From Candidatus Agathobaculum stercoravium (GTDB lineage: Bacteria > Bacillota > Clostridia > Oscillospirales > Butyricicoccaceae), in assembly GCA_019113065.1 (NCBI GenBank), contig DXIC01000032.1, positions 1 through 37,999 on the forward strand: 37,999 nucleotides of DNA. The letters run 5' to 3'. The position numbers were made by a program, and so were the translations under genes. This document shows positions 15,232 to 24,184 of this stretch, piece after piece. The notes beneath the pieces are model-generated. The model was not told the DNA's origin, did no database searches, and saw nothing but the letters and a program-made list of their open reading frames with translations. How positions within the stretch are numbered: the first letter of the stretch is position 1; each line of letters opens with the position of its first letter.

Positions 15232-17720
15232 CCTACATGGATTTCCTGCGCAGCAAGATCGTGACCGCCCCGGGAACCGGCTTTACTGTTTCGGACAGTG
15301 ACATAAATCCGGCGCTCAAGCCGCACCAGCGCGATGCAGTGAAATGGGCAGTATCCGGCGGCCGGCGCGGCCTGTTTGAGCGGTTCGGTCTCGGCAAGAC
15401 CGTTCAGGAGCTGGAATACTGCCGCATTGTCACGGAGCATGAAGGCGGTAAGGCGCTGATCGTGCTGCCGCTGGGCGTCCGGCAGGAGTTCACGCACGAC
15501 GCGGTGCAGCTGCTGGACATGGAGCCGCCGCGCTATGTACGCACCATGCAGGAGGCGCAGAGCGCGACCGAAACCATCCTGCTGACCAACTATGAGCGTG
15601 TACGGGACGGCGACATCGACCCGGCCGGGTTTACCGCCTGCTGCCTGGATGAGGCGAGCGTGCTGCGCAGCTTTGGCAGCAAGACCTACCAGACGTTCCT
15701 GGACAAGTTCCGGGGCGTGCGCTTCAAGCTCGTGGCGACCGCAACGCCCAGCCCGAACCGGTACAAGGAGCTGATCCATTATGCCGGGTTCCTTGAGGTC
15801 ATGGATACCGGACAGGCGCTGACTCGGTTTTTCCAGCGGGACAGCTCCAAGGCGGGCAACCTGACACTGTACCCGCATAAGGAGGAGGAATTCTGGCTGT
15901 GGGTATCGACGTGGGGCTTGTTCCTGTCCAAACCGTCCGACCTCGGCTATGACGATACCGGCTATGCACTGCCGCCACTCGACGTGCGGACGCACATCCT
16001 GCAGGATCACTACGGCGACGAGATCGAGCGCGACGGACAGGTCAAACTGATGCGCGATGCAGCGGTCAGCCTGTCCGAGGCGGCCCGAGAGAAGCGGGAC
16101 AGCATTTCCGTCCGTGTAGCCAAGGCAAAGGAGATCGTGGACAGCGACCCAGATGCGCATTTTATCCTGTGGCATGACCTTGAGGCGGAGCGCCATGCGA
16201 TCAAGACGGCCATGCCGGAGACGGTAGACATCTACGGCAGCATGGACTACGACGAGCGCGAAAAGCGCGTGATCGCGTTCTCGGAGGGAAAGACGCGGCT
16301 GTTTGCGACAAAGAAGGAGCTGTCCGGTTCGGGCTGTAACTTCCAGCGGCATTGCCACCGGGCGATCTTTGTCGGCATCGACTATGAATTTAACGATTTT
16401 ATACAGGCCATCCACCGTATTTACCGCTTTTTGCAGACCGAGCAGGTGATTATCGACATCATCTGCACCGAGAGCGAGCAGGAGATCCTGCGCGTGCTCA
16501 TGGAGAAGTGGCAGCGGTATGACGAGTTGGAGCACAAGATGGGTGAGATCATCCGCAAATACGGCCTGCACCAGAACGCCGCAGCGGCGATGGCCAGAAG
16601 CATAGGAGTTGATCGGGTGGAAGTCAGGGGAGAGCGGTTTACTGCGGTCAATAATGACTGCGTGGAGGAGACGGCACGGATGAAGACGGACAGCATTGAC
16701 CTGATCCACACGTCCATCCCGTTTTCCAACCATTATGAATACACGCCCAGCTATAACGATTTCGGGCATAACGAGGACACCAGGCGCTTTTTCGAGCAGA
16801 TGGATTATCTGACGCCCAACCTGCTGCGCATCCTCAAGCCCGGCCGGGTGTTTGCGTGCCATGTCAAAGACCGCGTGCTGTTCGGCAACGCGACCGGTAT
16901 GGGCATGCCGACCATGGAGCCGTTCCACGCAATGTGTATCCGGCATTACATGAAGCATGGGTTTGCCTACTTCGGCATGATCACGGTCGTGACCGATGTG
17001 GTGCGCGAGAACAACCAGACCTACCGTCTCGGATGGAGCGAGCAGTGCAAGGACGGCACCAAGATGGGCGTTGGCTGCCCGGAGTATATCCTGCTGTTCC
17101 GCAAGCTGCCGACCGACCATAGTAAGGCTTATGCGGACGATCCGGTCACCAAGAGCAAGGAGGAATACACGCGGGCGCAGTGGCAGATCGACGCGCACGG
17201 CTACTGGCGCAGCTCGGGCGACCGCCTGCCGACCAAGGCGGAACTGCAAGCCGCGCCGGTGAAGAAGCTGCAGGCGCTGTACCGCAAATACAGCCGTGGC
17301 ACAGTGTATTCGTATGAGGAGCATGTAAAGCTGGCCAAGGAGCTGGACAAGGACGGCCGTCTGCCGGCCACCTTCATGGTAGTGGCGCCGGGATCGTGGA
17401 ACATGGACGTGTGGGACGATATCAACCGCATGCGCACGCTGAACACGACCCAGAGCCGCCGGCGGGAGCAGCTGCACGTCTGCCCGCTCCAGCTGGATAT
17501 TGTAGACCGGATCATCAACCGGTACAGCAATCCGGGCGATCTGGTGTTCGACCCGTTCGGCGGGCTGGGAACAGTACCGCTGGAGGCAATGAAGGCCGGG
17601 CGGCGTGGGTACATGTGCGAGCTGAACCCGGACTACTTCCGCGATGCAGTGGGCTACCTGAAGGCGGAAGAGGAAAAGCAGGAAGCGCCCACACTGTTTG
17701 ATCTGCTGGGGGAGGGATGA
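15228..17720 (+). CDS. SNF2/DEAD-like helicase fused to DNA N6/N4 methyltransferase domain
   Basis: 830 aa; helicase motifs LKPHQRDAVKWAVSGGRRGLFERFGLGKTVQ, CLDEASVL, ATATPSPN, QAIHRIYRF; MTase part DLIHTSIPFSNHYEYTPSYNDFGHN and NPGDLVFDPFGGLGTVPLEAMKAGRRGYMCELNPDYF. Confidence 0.88.
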   Translation: MTYMDFLRSKIVTAPGTGFTVSDSDINPALKPHQRDAVKWAVSGGRRGLFERFGLGKTVQELEYCRIVTEHEGGKALIVLPLGVRQEFTHDAVQLLDMEPPRYVRTMQEAQSATETILLTNYERVRDGDIDPAGFTACCLDEASVLRSFGSKTYQTFLDKFRGVRFKLVATATPSPNRYKELIHYAGFLEVMDTGQALTRFFQRDSSKAGNLTLYPHKEEEFWLWVSTWGLFLSKPSDLGYDDTGYALPPLDVRTHILQDHYGDEIERDGQVKLMRDAAVSLSEAAREKRDSISVRVAKAKEIVDSDPDAHFILWHDLEAERHAIKTAMPETVDIYGSMDYDEREKRVIAFSEGKTRLFATKKELSGSGCNFQRHCHRAIFVGIDYEFNDFIQAIHRIYRFLQTEQVIIDIICTESEQEILRVLMEKWQRYDELEHKMGEIIRKYGLHQNAAAAMARSIGVDRVEVRGERFTAVNNDCVEETARMKTDSIDLIHTSIPFSNHYEYTPSYNDFGHNEDTRRFFEQMDYLTPNLLRILKPGRVFACHVKDRVLFGNATGMGMPTMEPFHAMCIRHYMKHGFAYFGMITVVTDVVRENNQTYRLGWSEQCKDGTKMGVGCPEYILLFRKLPTDHSKAYADDPVTKSKEEYTRAQWQIDAHGYWRSSGDRLPTKAELQAAPVKKLQALYRKYSRGTVYSYEEHVKLAKELDKDGRLPATFMVVAPGSWNMDVWDDINRMRTLNTTQSRRREQLHVCPLQLDIVDRIINRYSNPGDLVFDPFGGLGTVPLEAMKAGRRGYMCELNPDYFRDAVGYLKAEEEKQEAPTLFDLLGEG

Positions 17721-17723
17721 TGT

Positions 17724-18815
17724 GTGAAAAGCGTCATCGAGCGTATGCAGGAGGAAAACACGGCCGAAAACATTGAGTTGTTCCGGCAGTACATGCTGCT
17801 GCCCTATGAAGCGAAGAAAAACCATGCCGAGGTGCGCGCGAGGGAGTTTGTCAATGACTGCGCGCGGGAAGGGTTGAACTATCATGTATCCGTCGGCGGG
17901 CTGGACAGCATCACCCTGTTGCTGTTCCTGCGCAGCATCGGTATTGACGCGCCCGCGATCTCGGTTTCCGGGCTGGAAGATATCAGCATCCAGCGCGTGC
18001 ACAAGCAGCTCGGCGTGGAGCGGCTGCAACCTGCTAAGCGGGAGGACGGCAGGCCGTGGGGAAAGGCGCAAATCATTCAGGAATTCGGCTTCCCGGTTCT
18101 GTCCAAGGAGATCGCTTCCAAGATCGAGCTGCTCCAAAACCCGTCGGAGAAAAACGCGACAGTCCGGCACGCGATCATCACCGGCGAGACCGGAGAGTAC
18201 GGCGGCTTTCGCACCGGGACGCGGATGCAGCTTGCGCAGAAGTGGCTCGAGCTGTTCGGCGGCTATGAGAACGAGAATGAGGGGGTTAACTATAAAATCC
18301 CGCCGTTCAAAGTATCATCCAAGTGCTGCTATTACCTCAAGGAAAAACCAGCGGACGACTGGGCAAAGGCGCACAACAGCGTCCCGTTCCTCGGCCTGAT
18401 GGCGTCCGAGGGCGGCCGCCGGCAGAAGTCATTGATGATGCACGGCTGTAACTACTGGGGCAAGACGACGATCCGCTCCTGCCCGTTCGCGATCTTTGAC
18501 CGACAGGATCTTTTACGGCTCGCACTGGAGCTGGATGTGCCGGTACCGGAGATCTACGGCGAGATCGTACGCGACCCGGACGGGACACTGCGGACGACCA
18601 AGGCCCAGCGCACCGGCTGTTCGATGTGCGGGTTTGGCATCCATCTGGAAAAGCGGCCGCACCGCTTCGACCGTCTGCGAGAGAGCAACCCGAAGGAATG
18701 GGAGTACTGGATGCTGCACTGCTGCAAGGATGCGGACGGCACGGAATATGGCTGGGGCCGCGTGCTCGACTATATCGGCGTGGAGTGGCGGCAGGAGATG
18801 CTGGATGGGTTTTGA
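17724..18815 (+). CDS. PAPS reductase/PP-loop ATPase superfamily protein
   Basis: GTG start; 363 aa; PP-loop variant HVSVGGLDSITLLLFLRSIGI; Cys motif TGCSMCGFGIHLEKRPHRFDRLRESNPKEW. Confidence 0.82.
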   Translation: MKSVIERMQEENTAENIELFRQYMLLPYEAKKNHAEVRAREFVNDCAREGLNYHVSVGGLDSITLLLFLRSIGIDAPAISVSGLEDISIQRVHKQLGVERLQPAKREDGRPWGKAQIIQEFGFPVLSKEIASKIELLQNPSEKNATVRHAIITGETGEYGGFRTGTRMQLAQKWLELFGGYENENEGVNYKIPPFKVSSKCCYYLKEKPADDWAKAHNSVPFLGLMASEGGRRQKSLMMHGCNYWGKTTIRSCPFAIFDRQDLLRLALELDVPVPEIYGEIVRDPDGTLRTTKAQRTGCSMCGFGIHLEKRPHRFDRLRESNPKEWEYWMLHCCKDADGTEYGWGRVLDYIGVEWRQEMLDGF

Positions 18816-18828
18816 AGGAGGATAAACA

Positions 18829-19083
18829 ATGAGACCAATTGACGCAGAGATGCTGAAAGAAAAACTGTCCGAAGCGATCAAGGACGCGCCGTTATACATC
18901 CAGGTGACTGTGGATCAGTACATTGACGAAGCGCCCACCCTCACCCCGCCGAACGAGCCGCTGACGCTGGAGCAGTTGCGGGAGGCACCACACGGGAAAA
19001 TCAAAGATAGCACATTGCAAAGTATCTGCAATAGAGCGAATGAAATTGCCCGCCGCCCGCCGGAGGGAGAAACCGATGAATAA
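18829..19083 (+). CDS. Phage hypothetical protein
   Basis: 84 aa MRPIDAEMLKEKL...; GGAGG SD. Confidence 0.6.
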   Translation: MRPIDAEMLKEKLSEAIKDAPLYIQVTVDQYIDEAPTLTPPNEPLTLEQLREAPHGKIKDSTLQSICNRANEIARRPPEGETDE

Positions 19084-19453
19084 GCGCCGGAAGTTAAGCA
19101 GATCGGAGCGCATAGCCGTGTTTGATAAAACGCGCGGGCATTGCGCGTATTGCGGGTGCGAATTGAAATTTGCAGATATGCAGATTGATCACGTCGTCCC
19201 GATCAATGGCTGGTCTGAGCAAGGCCGCGATACTCTGGACAATATGCTCCCGGCATGCCGAAGCTGCAACCATTACAAAAGCCGAAGCACATTGGAGGGT
19301 TTTCGCAAAAATGTGGAAAATATGCCATCGGTGCTTATGCGGAACAGCGTGACTTATCGAAATGCTGTGCGTTTCGGGTTAGTTACACCAACACCACATC
19401 CTGTACGATTTTATTTTGAGAATAACCCGCCGGAGGGAGATGATGCAAAATGA
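19076..19453 (+). CDS. HNH endonuclease
   Basis: CAYCGCELKFADMQIDHVVPINGWSEQGRDTLDNMLPACRSCNHYKSRSTLEGFR. Confidence 0.9.
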   Translation: MNKRRKLSRSERIAVFDKTRGHCAYCGCELKFADMQIDHVVPINGWSEQGRDTLDNMLPACRSCNHYKSRSTLEGFRKNVENMPSVLMRNSVTYRNAVRFGLVTPTPHPVRFYFENNPPEGDDAK

Positions 19454-20031
19454 GTGAACGCCCGATTTTGATGAACACTGACATGGTGCGTGCCATTTTA
19501 GAGGGGCGGAAAACGGTAACTCGGAGGGTAATAAAACCACAGCCGGAAGGTCAGCCCATTCCCATGACGGCAAATAGCTGTTACCCAGATTGCTTTGGAA
19601 TCGAGGAAACGCCGAAGGTGATTCGGCCTCCATACCAGCCATGCGACATTCTGTGGGTGCGAGAGACATGGACCCGGCTGCCGGAGACCCCGGGCGGGCA
19701 CTTCCGGCCCCGTGGTGTGTATTACTATAAGGCGGGAGAGGATCTACGGCCTGAAAAATACCGCGGGAATGGCTGGCACCCCTCAATCCACATGCCTCGC
19801 GAAGCCGCCCGCATTTTCCTGCGGGTGACGGATGTACGGGTCGAGCGGTTGCAGGATTGCGGGAATGTGCAAGCGAAAGATGAGGGCTGCACATGTAGCA
19901 GCCAGTTCGCCCGCCTCTGGGACAGCACTGTCAAGCCTGCCGACCGCGCCACCCTCGGCTGGGAGGCTAACCCTTGGGTGTGGGTGATTTCGTTCGAGTG
20001 GATCAGTAAGGAGGATATTTATGGGACTTAA
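19450..20031 (+). CDS. ASCH/PUA-like phage protein
   Basis: RPILMNTDMVRAILEGRKTVTRRVIKPQ, DILWVRETW, LRVTDVRVERLQD. Confidence 0.75.
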   Translation: MSERPILMNTDMVRAILEGRKTVTRRVIKPQPEGQPIPMTANSCYPDCFGIEETPKVIRPPYQPCDILWVRETWTRLPETPGGHFRPRGVYYYKAGEDLRPEKYRGNGWHPSIHMPREAARIFLRVTDVRVERLQDCGNVQAKDEGCTCSSQFARLWDSTVKPADRATLGWEANPWVWVISFEWISKEDIYGT

Positions 20032-20299
20032 TCTGTGTGATCGGTGTGCTGCTGATTGCAGGCACGAAAGAAATCCGAACGAGATCGTTGTTAAGTGTGG
20101 TGCATATAAGCCGCCTATGACCAACGCCGACCGAATCCGGGGCATGAGTGATGAGGAGCTGGCAAACTTCATTCCAGATTGGAGCTATACAAAAGCCTGT
20201 AAATGCGATGAGCATGAATTTATCGGCTGTGACAATCAGTGTGAGAAGTGCGTTTTTGAATGGCTCAAACAGCCAGCGGAGGAGATCCTGCATGGCTGA
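20021..20299 (+). CDS. Cys-rich phage hypothetical protein
   Basis: 92 aa; MSDEELANFI and CDNQCEKCVFEWL typical of phage small proteins. Confidence 0.6.
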   Translation: MGLNLCDRCAADCRHERNPNEIVVKCGAYKPPMTNADRIRGMSDEELANFIPDWSYTKACKCDEHEFIGCDNQCEKCVFEWLKQPAEEILHG

Positions 20300-20337
20300 C
20301 TATTCGCCTGAGATCGAGCGGTATTTGAAATGGAGGT

Positions 20338-20661
20338 ATGGGCGTGAGACAACGCGAAGACTGGTGGGAGTACACCAAGCGGATCATCCGGTCATATCCG
20401 GCGTTGGAGCGGAAACGGAAGGCAGAGGACACGCTCACCGAAAAAGAACAGCGCCGGTATGACGCTGTGCGTGCAGCGATTGGAGAGACGGAGCGTATGC
20501 CAACAGGAACGCAACGCCTTGCGTTGGTTGACCTGGTGTATTGGAAACGGTCGCATACATTGTTTGGGGCTGCAATGCGGATACCGATCAGCGAGCGCAC
20601 AGCGCAGAAATGGAATGCACAGTTTATCCGGATGACAGAAAAATATTTGGATTTGCCGTAA
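20338..20661 (+). CDS. ArpU/RinA-like late transcriptional regulator (tentative)
   Basis: 107 aa basic protein with REDWWEYTKRIIRSYP..., positioned directly before terS; start uncertain (20338 or 20344). Confidence 0.5.
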   Translation: MGVRQREDWWEYTKRIIRSYPALERKRKAEDTLTEKEQRRYDAVRAAIGETERMPTGTQRLALVDLVYWKRSHTLFGAAMRIPISERTAQKWNAQFIRMTEKYLDLP

Positions 20662-20696
20662 AGTGTGCGGGTTGGATACCTAAAAATAAAATATCA

Positions 20697-20780
20697 TCAG
20701 GGTGTAAGGTGCAATACGCGGCTGCCTCCCGCCGCGCGCGGGTGAAACATAGACCGCAAGCGCCTTACACCTGATTTTTT
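20697..20780 (+). ncRNA. Candidate three-way-junction RNA/terminator upstream of terS
   Basis: P1 TCAGG(G)TGTAAGGTGC/GCGCCTTACACCTGA, P2 CGCGGC/GCCGCG, P3 GCGG(G)T/ACCGC, then TTTTTT. Confidence 0.5.
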
Positions 20781-20782
20781 AT

Positions 20783-20821
20783 GGGAGCAGGGTATCGCCG
20801 GTTCAACTCCGGCAGCTCCTA
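20783..20821 (+). other. tRNA-like acceptor/T-arm minihelix
   Basis: GGGAGCA ... GCCGG-TTCAACT-CCGGC ... AGCTCCT-A: consensus 7-nt T-loop, 5-bp T-stem, acceptor-like stem; no D or anticodon arms. Confidence 0.5.
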
Positions 20822-20915
20822 AATCGTGCGGGTCAGAATTTATCTGGCGGCTCAAGTGCCGGGGCGTATAGTCGTCCCGGCTGTGGGCTTATTTGAGAGA
20901 AAGGACGGTGATCTC

Positions 20916-21365
20916 ATGGCAAAAGGCAAATATCAGGAATGGCTTACGCCGGACGGGATCACCCGTCTCGAAGCGTGGGCACGCGACGGTCTGACGGATG
21001 AGCAGCTTGCCGCGAAGATCGGCATTGCGGCAGCGACGCTGTACGACTGGAAAAACAAGTATCCGGGGATTTCCGAGGCCCTAAAAAGGGGCAAGGAGGT
21101 CGTTGACATCGAGGTCGAGAACGCGCTGCTCAAGCGTGCGCTCGGCTACGACTATACGGAAGAGCGCGTCGAGGTCAGCAATGAGAATGGCAAAAAGACG
21201 GTCAAGACCACACAGACGGTCAAGCACGTTGCCCCGGACACGACCGCGCAGATCTTTTGGCTCAAGAACCGTCGGCCGGACAAATGGAGGGACAAGCCTT
21301 CGGATGATAGGGATCAAAGCGATGTCGAGGACCTTTCGCCCTTGGCTGATAAATTAAAACTATGA
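20916..21365 (+). CDS. Terminase small subunit
   Basis: MAKGKYQEWLTPDGITRLEAWARDGLTDEQLAAKIGIAAATLYDWKNKYPGISEALKRGKEVVD. Confidence 0.88.
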   Translation: MAKGKYQEWLTPDGITRLEAWARDGLTDEQLAAKIGIAAATLYDWKNKYPGISEALKRGKEVVDIEVENALLKRALGYDYTEERVEVSNENGKKTVKTTQTVKHVAPDTTAQIFWLKNRRPDKWRDKPSDDRDQSDVEDLSPLADKLKL

Positions 21366-22672
21366 AAGTACGAGCAACGATACCTTGGGCGGATTTCAGC
21401 GAGAAGCACAAAATCTATATCAACAACGCCCTGCATAACAAAATGAACGTAGCCGAGGGCGCGATCCGCTCCGGCAAGACCATTGACCACTGCATTATCG
21501 CGGCCATGTATCTGGAGAAGTGCCGGGACAAGATCCATCTTGCCAGCGGCTCCACCATCGGCAATGCAAAGCTGAATATCGGCGTGTGCAACGGCTTCGG
21601 ACTGGAAAACCTGTTCCGCGGCCGCTGCAAGTGGGGCAAGTACAGGGACAATGAAGCCCTGTTTATTCGCACGCAGACAGGCGAAAAGGTCGTGGTGTTT
21701 GCGGGCGGCGGCAAGGCGGACAGCTATAAGCGCATCCTGGGCAACTCGTACGGTCTGTGGATCGCAACCGAGATCAACGAGCACTACGACAGCGAGGACA
21801 GCCGCACGTCGTTTATCAAGGTCGCTTTTGGCCGACAGGCGGCGGCACTGGATCCACTGGTGCTTTGGGACCTGAACCCCTGCGGTCCGAACCATCCGAT
21901 CTACACGGACTACATCGACAAGTATCTGGATGGCTATGTGGGCGGTTATCAATACCAGCACTTCACCATCGAAGATAACCTGTCGATCCCTGAACGTCGC
22001 CGGGAGGAGATCAAAAGCCAGTACGACCCGCAAAGCGTCTGGTATCGCCGGGATATTCTCGGAGAGCGGTGCGTGGCCGAGGGCCTGATCTATCCGCTGT
22101 TTGCGGACAAGCCTGCCCGGTATGCTATCAGCAAAGATAAGCTGCCGGACTTCGACTACATTACCATTGGCGTGGACTTCGGCGGCAACAAATCCGCGTT
22201 TTCCTTTGTGGCGACGGGGATCACGGCAGAGTGGGCGCCTGTGGCGCTGCGATCCCTCCGCATTCCGGCAAAGGGTGTGAGCGTAGAGCAGATGATGAGC
22301 AAGTTTGTCCGCTTTGCGGAAGGCATAGAACAGGACTATGGGCCTGTGGACTATGTATATGCTGACAGCGCCGAGCAGGCCATCATCAATTCCATGTACC
22401 AGCAGACCAAGTATAGCGTGGTCAATTCCGTGAAAGGGCAGATCATCGACCGCATCCGCACCGCTGACCTCCTTCTTTCCACAGGCCGGTTCAAGTATGT
22501 GGAAGGGGAGTGCGACAGTCTGGTGAAAGCCCTGTGCGATGCGGTTTGGGACTCCAAAGCATTGGACGATGTGCGGCTGGACAACGGCACAAGCGATATT
22601 GACACGCTGGACGCATGGGAATACAGTTGGTCGGCGTTCATCAGGCAGATTTTGAGGGAGATAAAGCCATGA
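21362..22672 (+). CDS. Terminase large subunit (PBSX-type)
   Basis: NVAEGAIRSGKTIDHCIIA, GGGKADSYKRILGNSYGLWIATEINEHY, ITIGVDFGGNKSAFSFVATG nuclease domain. Confidence 0.93.
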   Translation: MKVRATIPWADFSEKHKIYINNALHNKMNVAEGAIRSGKTIDHCIIAAMYLEKCRDKIHLASGSTIGNAKLNIGVCNGFGLENLFRGRCKWGKYRDNEALFIRTQTGEKVVVFAGGGKADSYKRILGNSYGLWIATEINEHYDSEDSRTSFIKVAFGRQAAALDPLVLWDLNPCGPNHPIYTDYIDKYLDGYVGGYQYQHFTIEDNLSIPERRREEIKSQYDPQSVWYRRDILGERCVAEGLIYPLFADKPARYAISKDKLPDFDYITIGVDFGGNKSAFSFVATGITAEWAPVALRSLRIPAKGVSVEQMMSKFVRFAEGIEQDYGPVDYVYADSAEQAIINSMYQQTKYSVVNSVKGQIIDRIRTADLLLSTGRFKYVEGECDSLVKALCDAVWDSKALDDVRLDNGTSDIDTLDAWEYSWSAFIRQILREIKP

Positions 22673-22797
22673 TAAGTACAGCATTGTTTGTGTGGCTCGG
22701 CGTAAAAGCCGGAATGCCTGCGGGATATTTTGTTCTATGCGGTGTGTATATGTTTTTCCGCATAATTGACGCCTACATAGACTCAAAGAAAGAATAG
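22669..22797 (+). CDS. Small membrane protein (42 aa)
   Basis: MISTALFVWLGVKAGMPAGYFVLCGVYMFFRIIDAYIDSKKE; overlaps terL stop. Confidence 0.5.
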   Translation: MISTALFVWLGVKAGMPAGYFVLCGVYMFFRIIDAYIDSKKE

Positions 22798-22807
22798 GCG
22801 GTGAACT

Positions 22808-24184
22808 ATGTTTCAGCAGTTGATCCAGTGGATCAGGACGCTTTTCGGAAAAATTGTTGGGCAGCGAACCCAGCGGGAGATGATGGAAAGCGACAAATAC
22901 AAACGGCAGTATGAGGACACGCGGAGTATCAACTTCGATGCTATCTTTGCTGGTTCTCTCGCCAACAAGTCGGTGAACGACTGCAATATGACGGTCACGG
23001 ACGCAAACGACGGGGAGAGCCGGCGCAGCGCCCTGATTTCCGACGTGCTGACGCCGGTATGGGACAACATCAAGCAGACGCTGACACAGGCGCTGGGCAA
23101 GGGCGGGAAGTTCCTTGTGCCCTATGTGATCGGCGACCGCATCTATGTTGCCGCTCTCGACCAGACCCGATGCGTGGTGAATGAAACCAACGGGGCGGGC
23201 GAGATCGTTTCGCTATCGGTTGTTGCGGAAATCAAGCAGGTCAATAACAACTACTATCAGCGCATCATCGACTATACGCTGGACGGCGGCACGCTTTCGA
23301 TCAAAACCCGCATCATCAATACATCAGGCGGCCCGGTGTCGTTCGACATCACGCCGGAGTGGGCCAGCATCACGCCGGAGATCACGATCGGGAATGTCGA
23401 CCGCGTGCCGGTGGGATTTCTGAAATGCCCCAAGGACAGCCGTCGTGAGGACGACTTCTATGGCGTTCCCATTACATACGGATCCGGGGATACCATCCGG
23501 CAGCTGCATGAATGTATGGCGCAGATCGAGAGCGAATACAAGCTCAAGCGCGCTTTTGTGGGTGCGGACGAACTGCTGTTCGGGAAAGACGGGAAACTGC
23601 CAGACAGCGGGCTGTTCAAGAAGTTCCACACCGGCGGCGCGCTGAATGAAGGCAAGAGCTTTTGGGAGATATTTGACCCGACGATCCGGGACAGCTCCTA
23701 TTATGCCCGATACAATGCCCTGTGCGCTCAGCTGGAAAAAGAGGTTGGCACGTCCAAGGGCGTCCTGACCGAACCGGCGAGCTTCGGCGCCACGGCAACC
23801 GAGATCAAGAGCGCAAACCACGACACCTTCTGTCTGGTGTCCGACATCCGCAAGAACATCCAGTCCTGCTTTGAGGATCTGGCCTATTCCATCGACATGT
23901 ACGCGGAGTTCTTCGGGCTGACCCCGGCGGGAGCGTCAGGGGACTATAAAGTCACGTTTGACTGGGATATGTCCCTTGTGGAGAGCAGCAGCGAGACCTT
24001 TGACCAGCTTTCTGAGCTGGAAAGCCGCGGCCTGATTTCCGGCGCCCGCCTCAACAGCTGGGTTACCGGGCAGAGCATGGAGGATGCACAGGCGGAGATC
24101 GACGCGGTGCAGGCGCAGAAAGCAAAAACGGCGGCAGCCCTGTTGCAGCCGGAGGACTTAGAGCCGGAAGGAGGCAATTTATGA
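22808..24184 (+). CDS. Phage portal protein
   Basis: 458 aa between terL and minor head protein; portal-like LNSWVTGQSMEDAQAEIDAV and ATEIKSANHDTFCLVSDIRKNIQSCFEDLAYSID. Confidence 0.85.
   Translation: MFQQLIQWIRTLFGKIVGQRTQREMMESDKYKRQYEDTRSINFDAIFAGSLANKSVNDCNMTVTDANDGESRRSALISDVLTPVWDNIKQTLTQALGKGGKFLVPYVIGDRIYVAALDQTRCVVNETNGAGEIVSLSVVAEIKQVNNNYYQRIIDYTLDGGTLSIKTRIINTSGGPVSFDITPEWASITPEITIGNVDRVPVGFLKCPKDSRREDDFYGVPITYGSGDTIRQLHECMAQIESEYKLKRAFVGADELLFGKDGKLPDSGLFKKFHTGGALNEGKSFWEIFDPTIRDSSYYARYNALCAQLEKEVGTSKGVLTEPASFGATATEIKSANHDTFCLVSDIRKNIQSCFEDLAYSIDMYAEFFGLTPAGASGDYKVTFDWDMSLVESSSETFDQLSELESRGLISGARLNSWVTGQSMEDAQAEIDAVQAQKAKTAAALLQPEDLEPEGGNL

Noticed and set aside
15135-18170. 1011-aa minus-strand ORF
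   Set aside because: Fully antisense to the well-supported helicase-MTase and PP-loop genes; composition typical of high-GC shadow ORFs (His/Arg/Leu/Val rich), no recognisable domains.
20783-20821. Complete tRNA gene
   Set aside because: Only acceptor and T-arm equivalents are present; no D-arm, anticodon arm or CCA, so not a functional canonical tRNA.
21314-22786. 490-aa minus-strand ORF opposite terL
   Set aside because: Shadow ORF; terL evidence is decisive.
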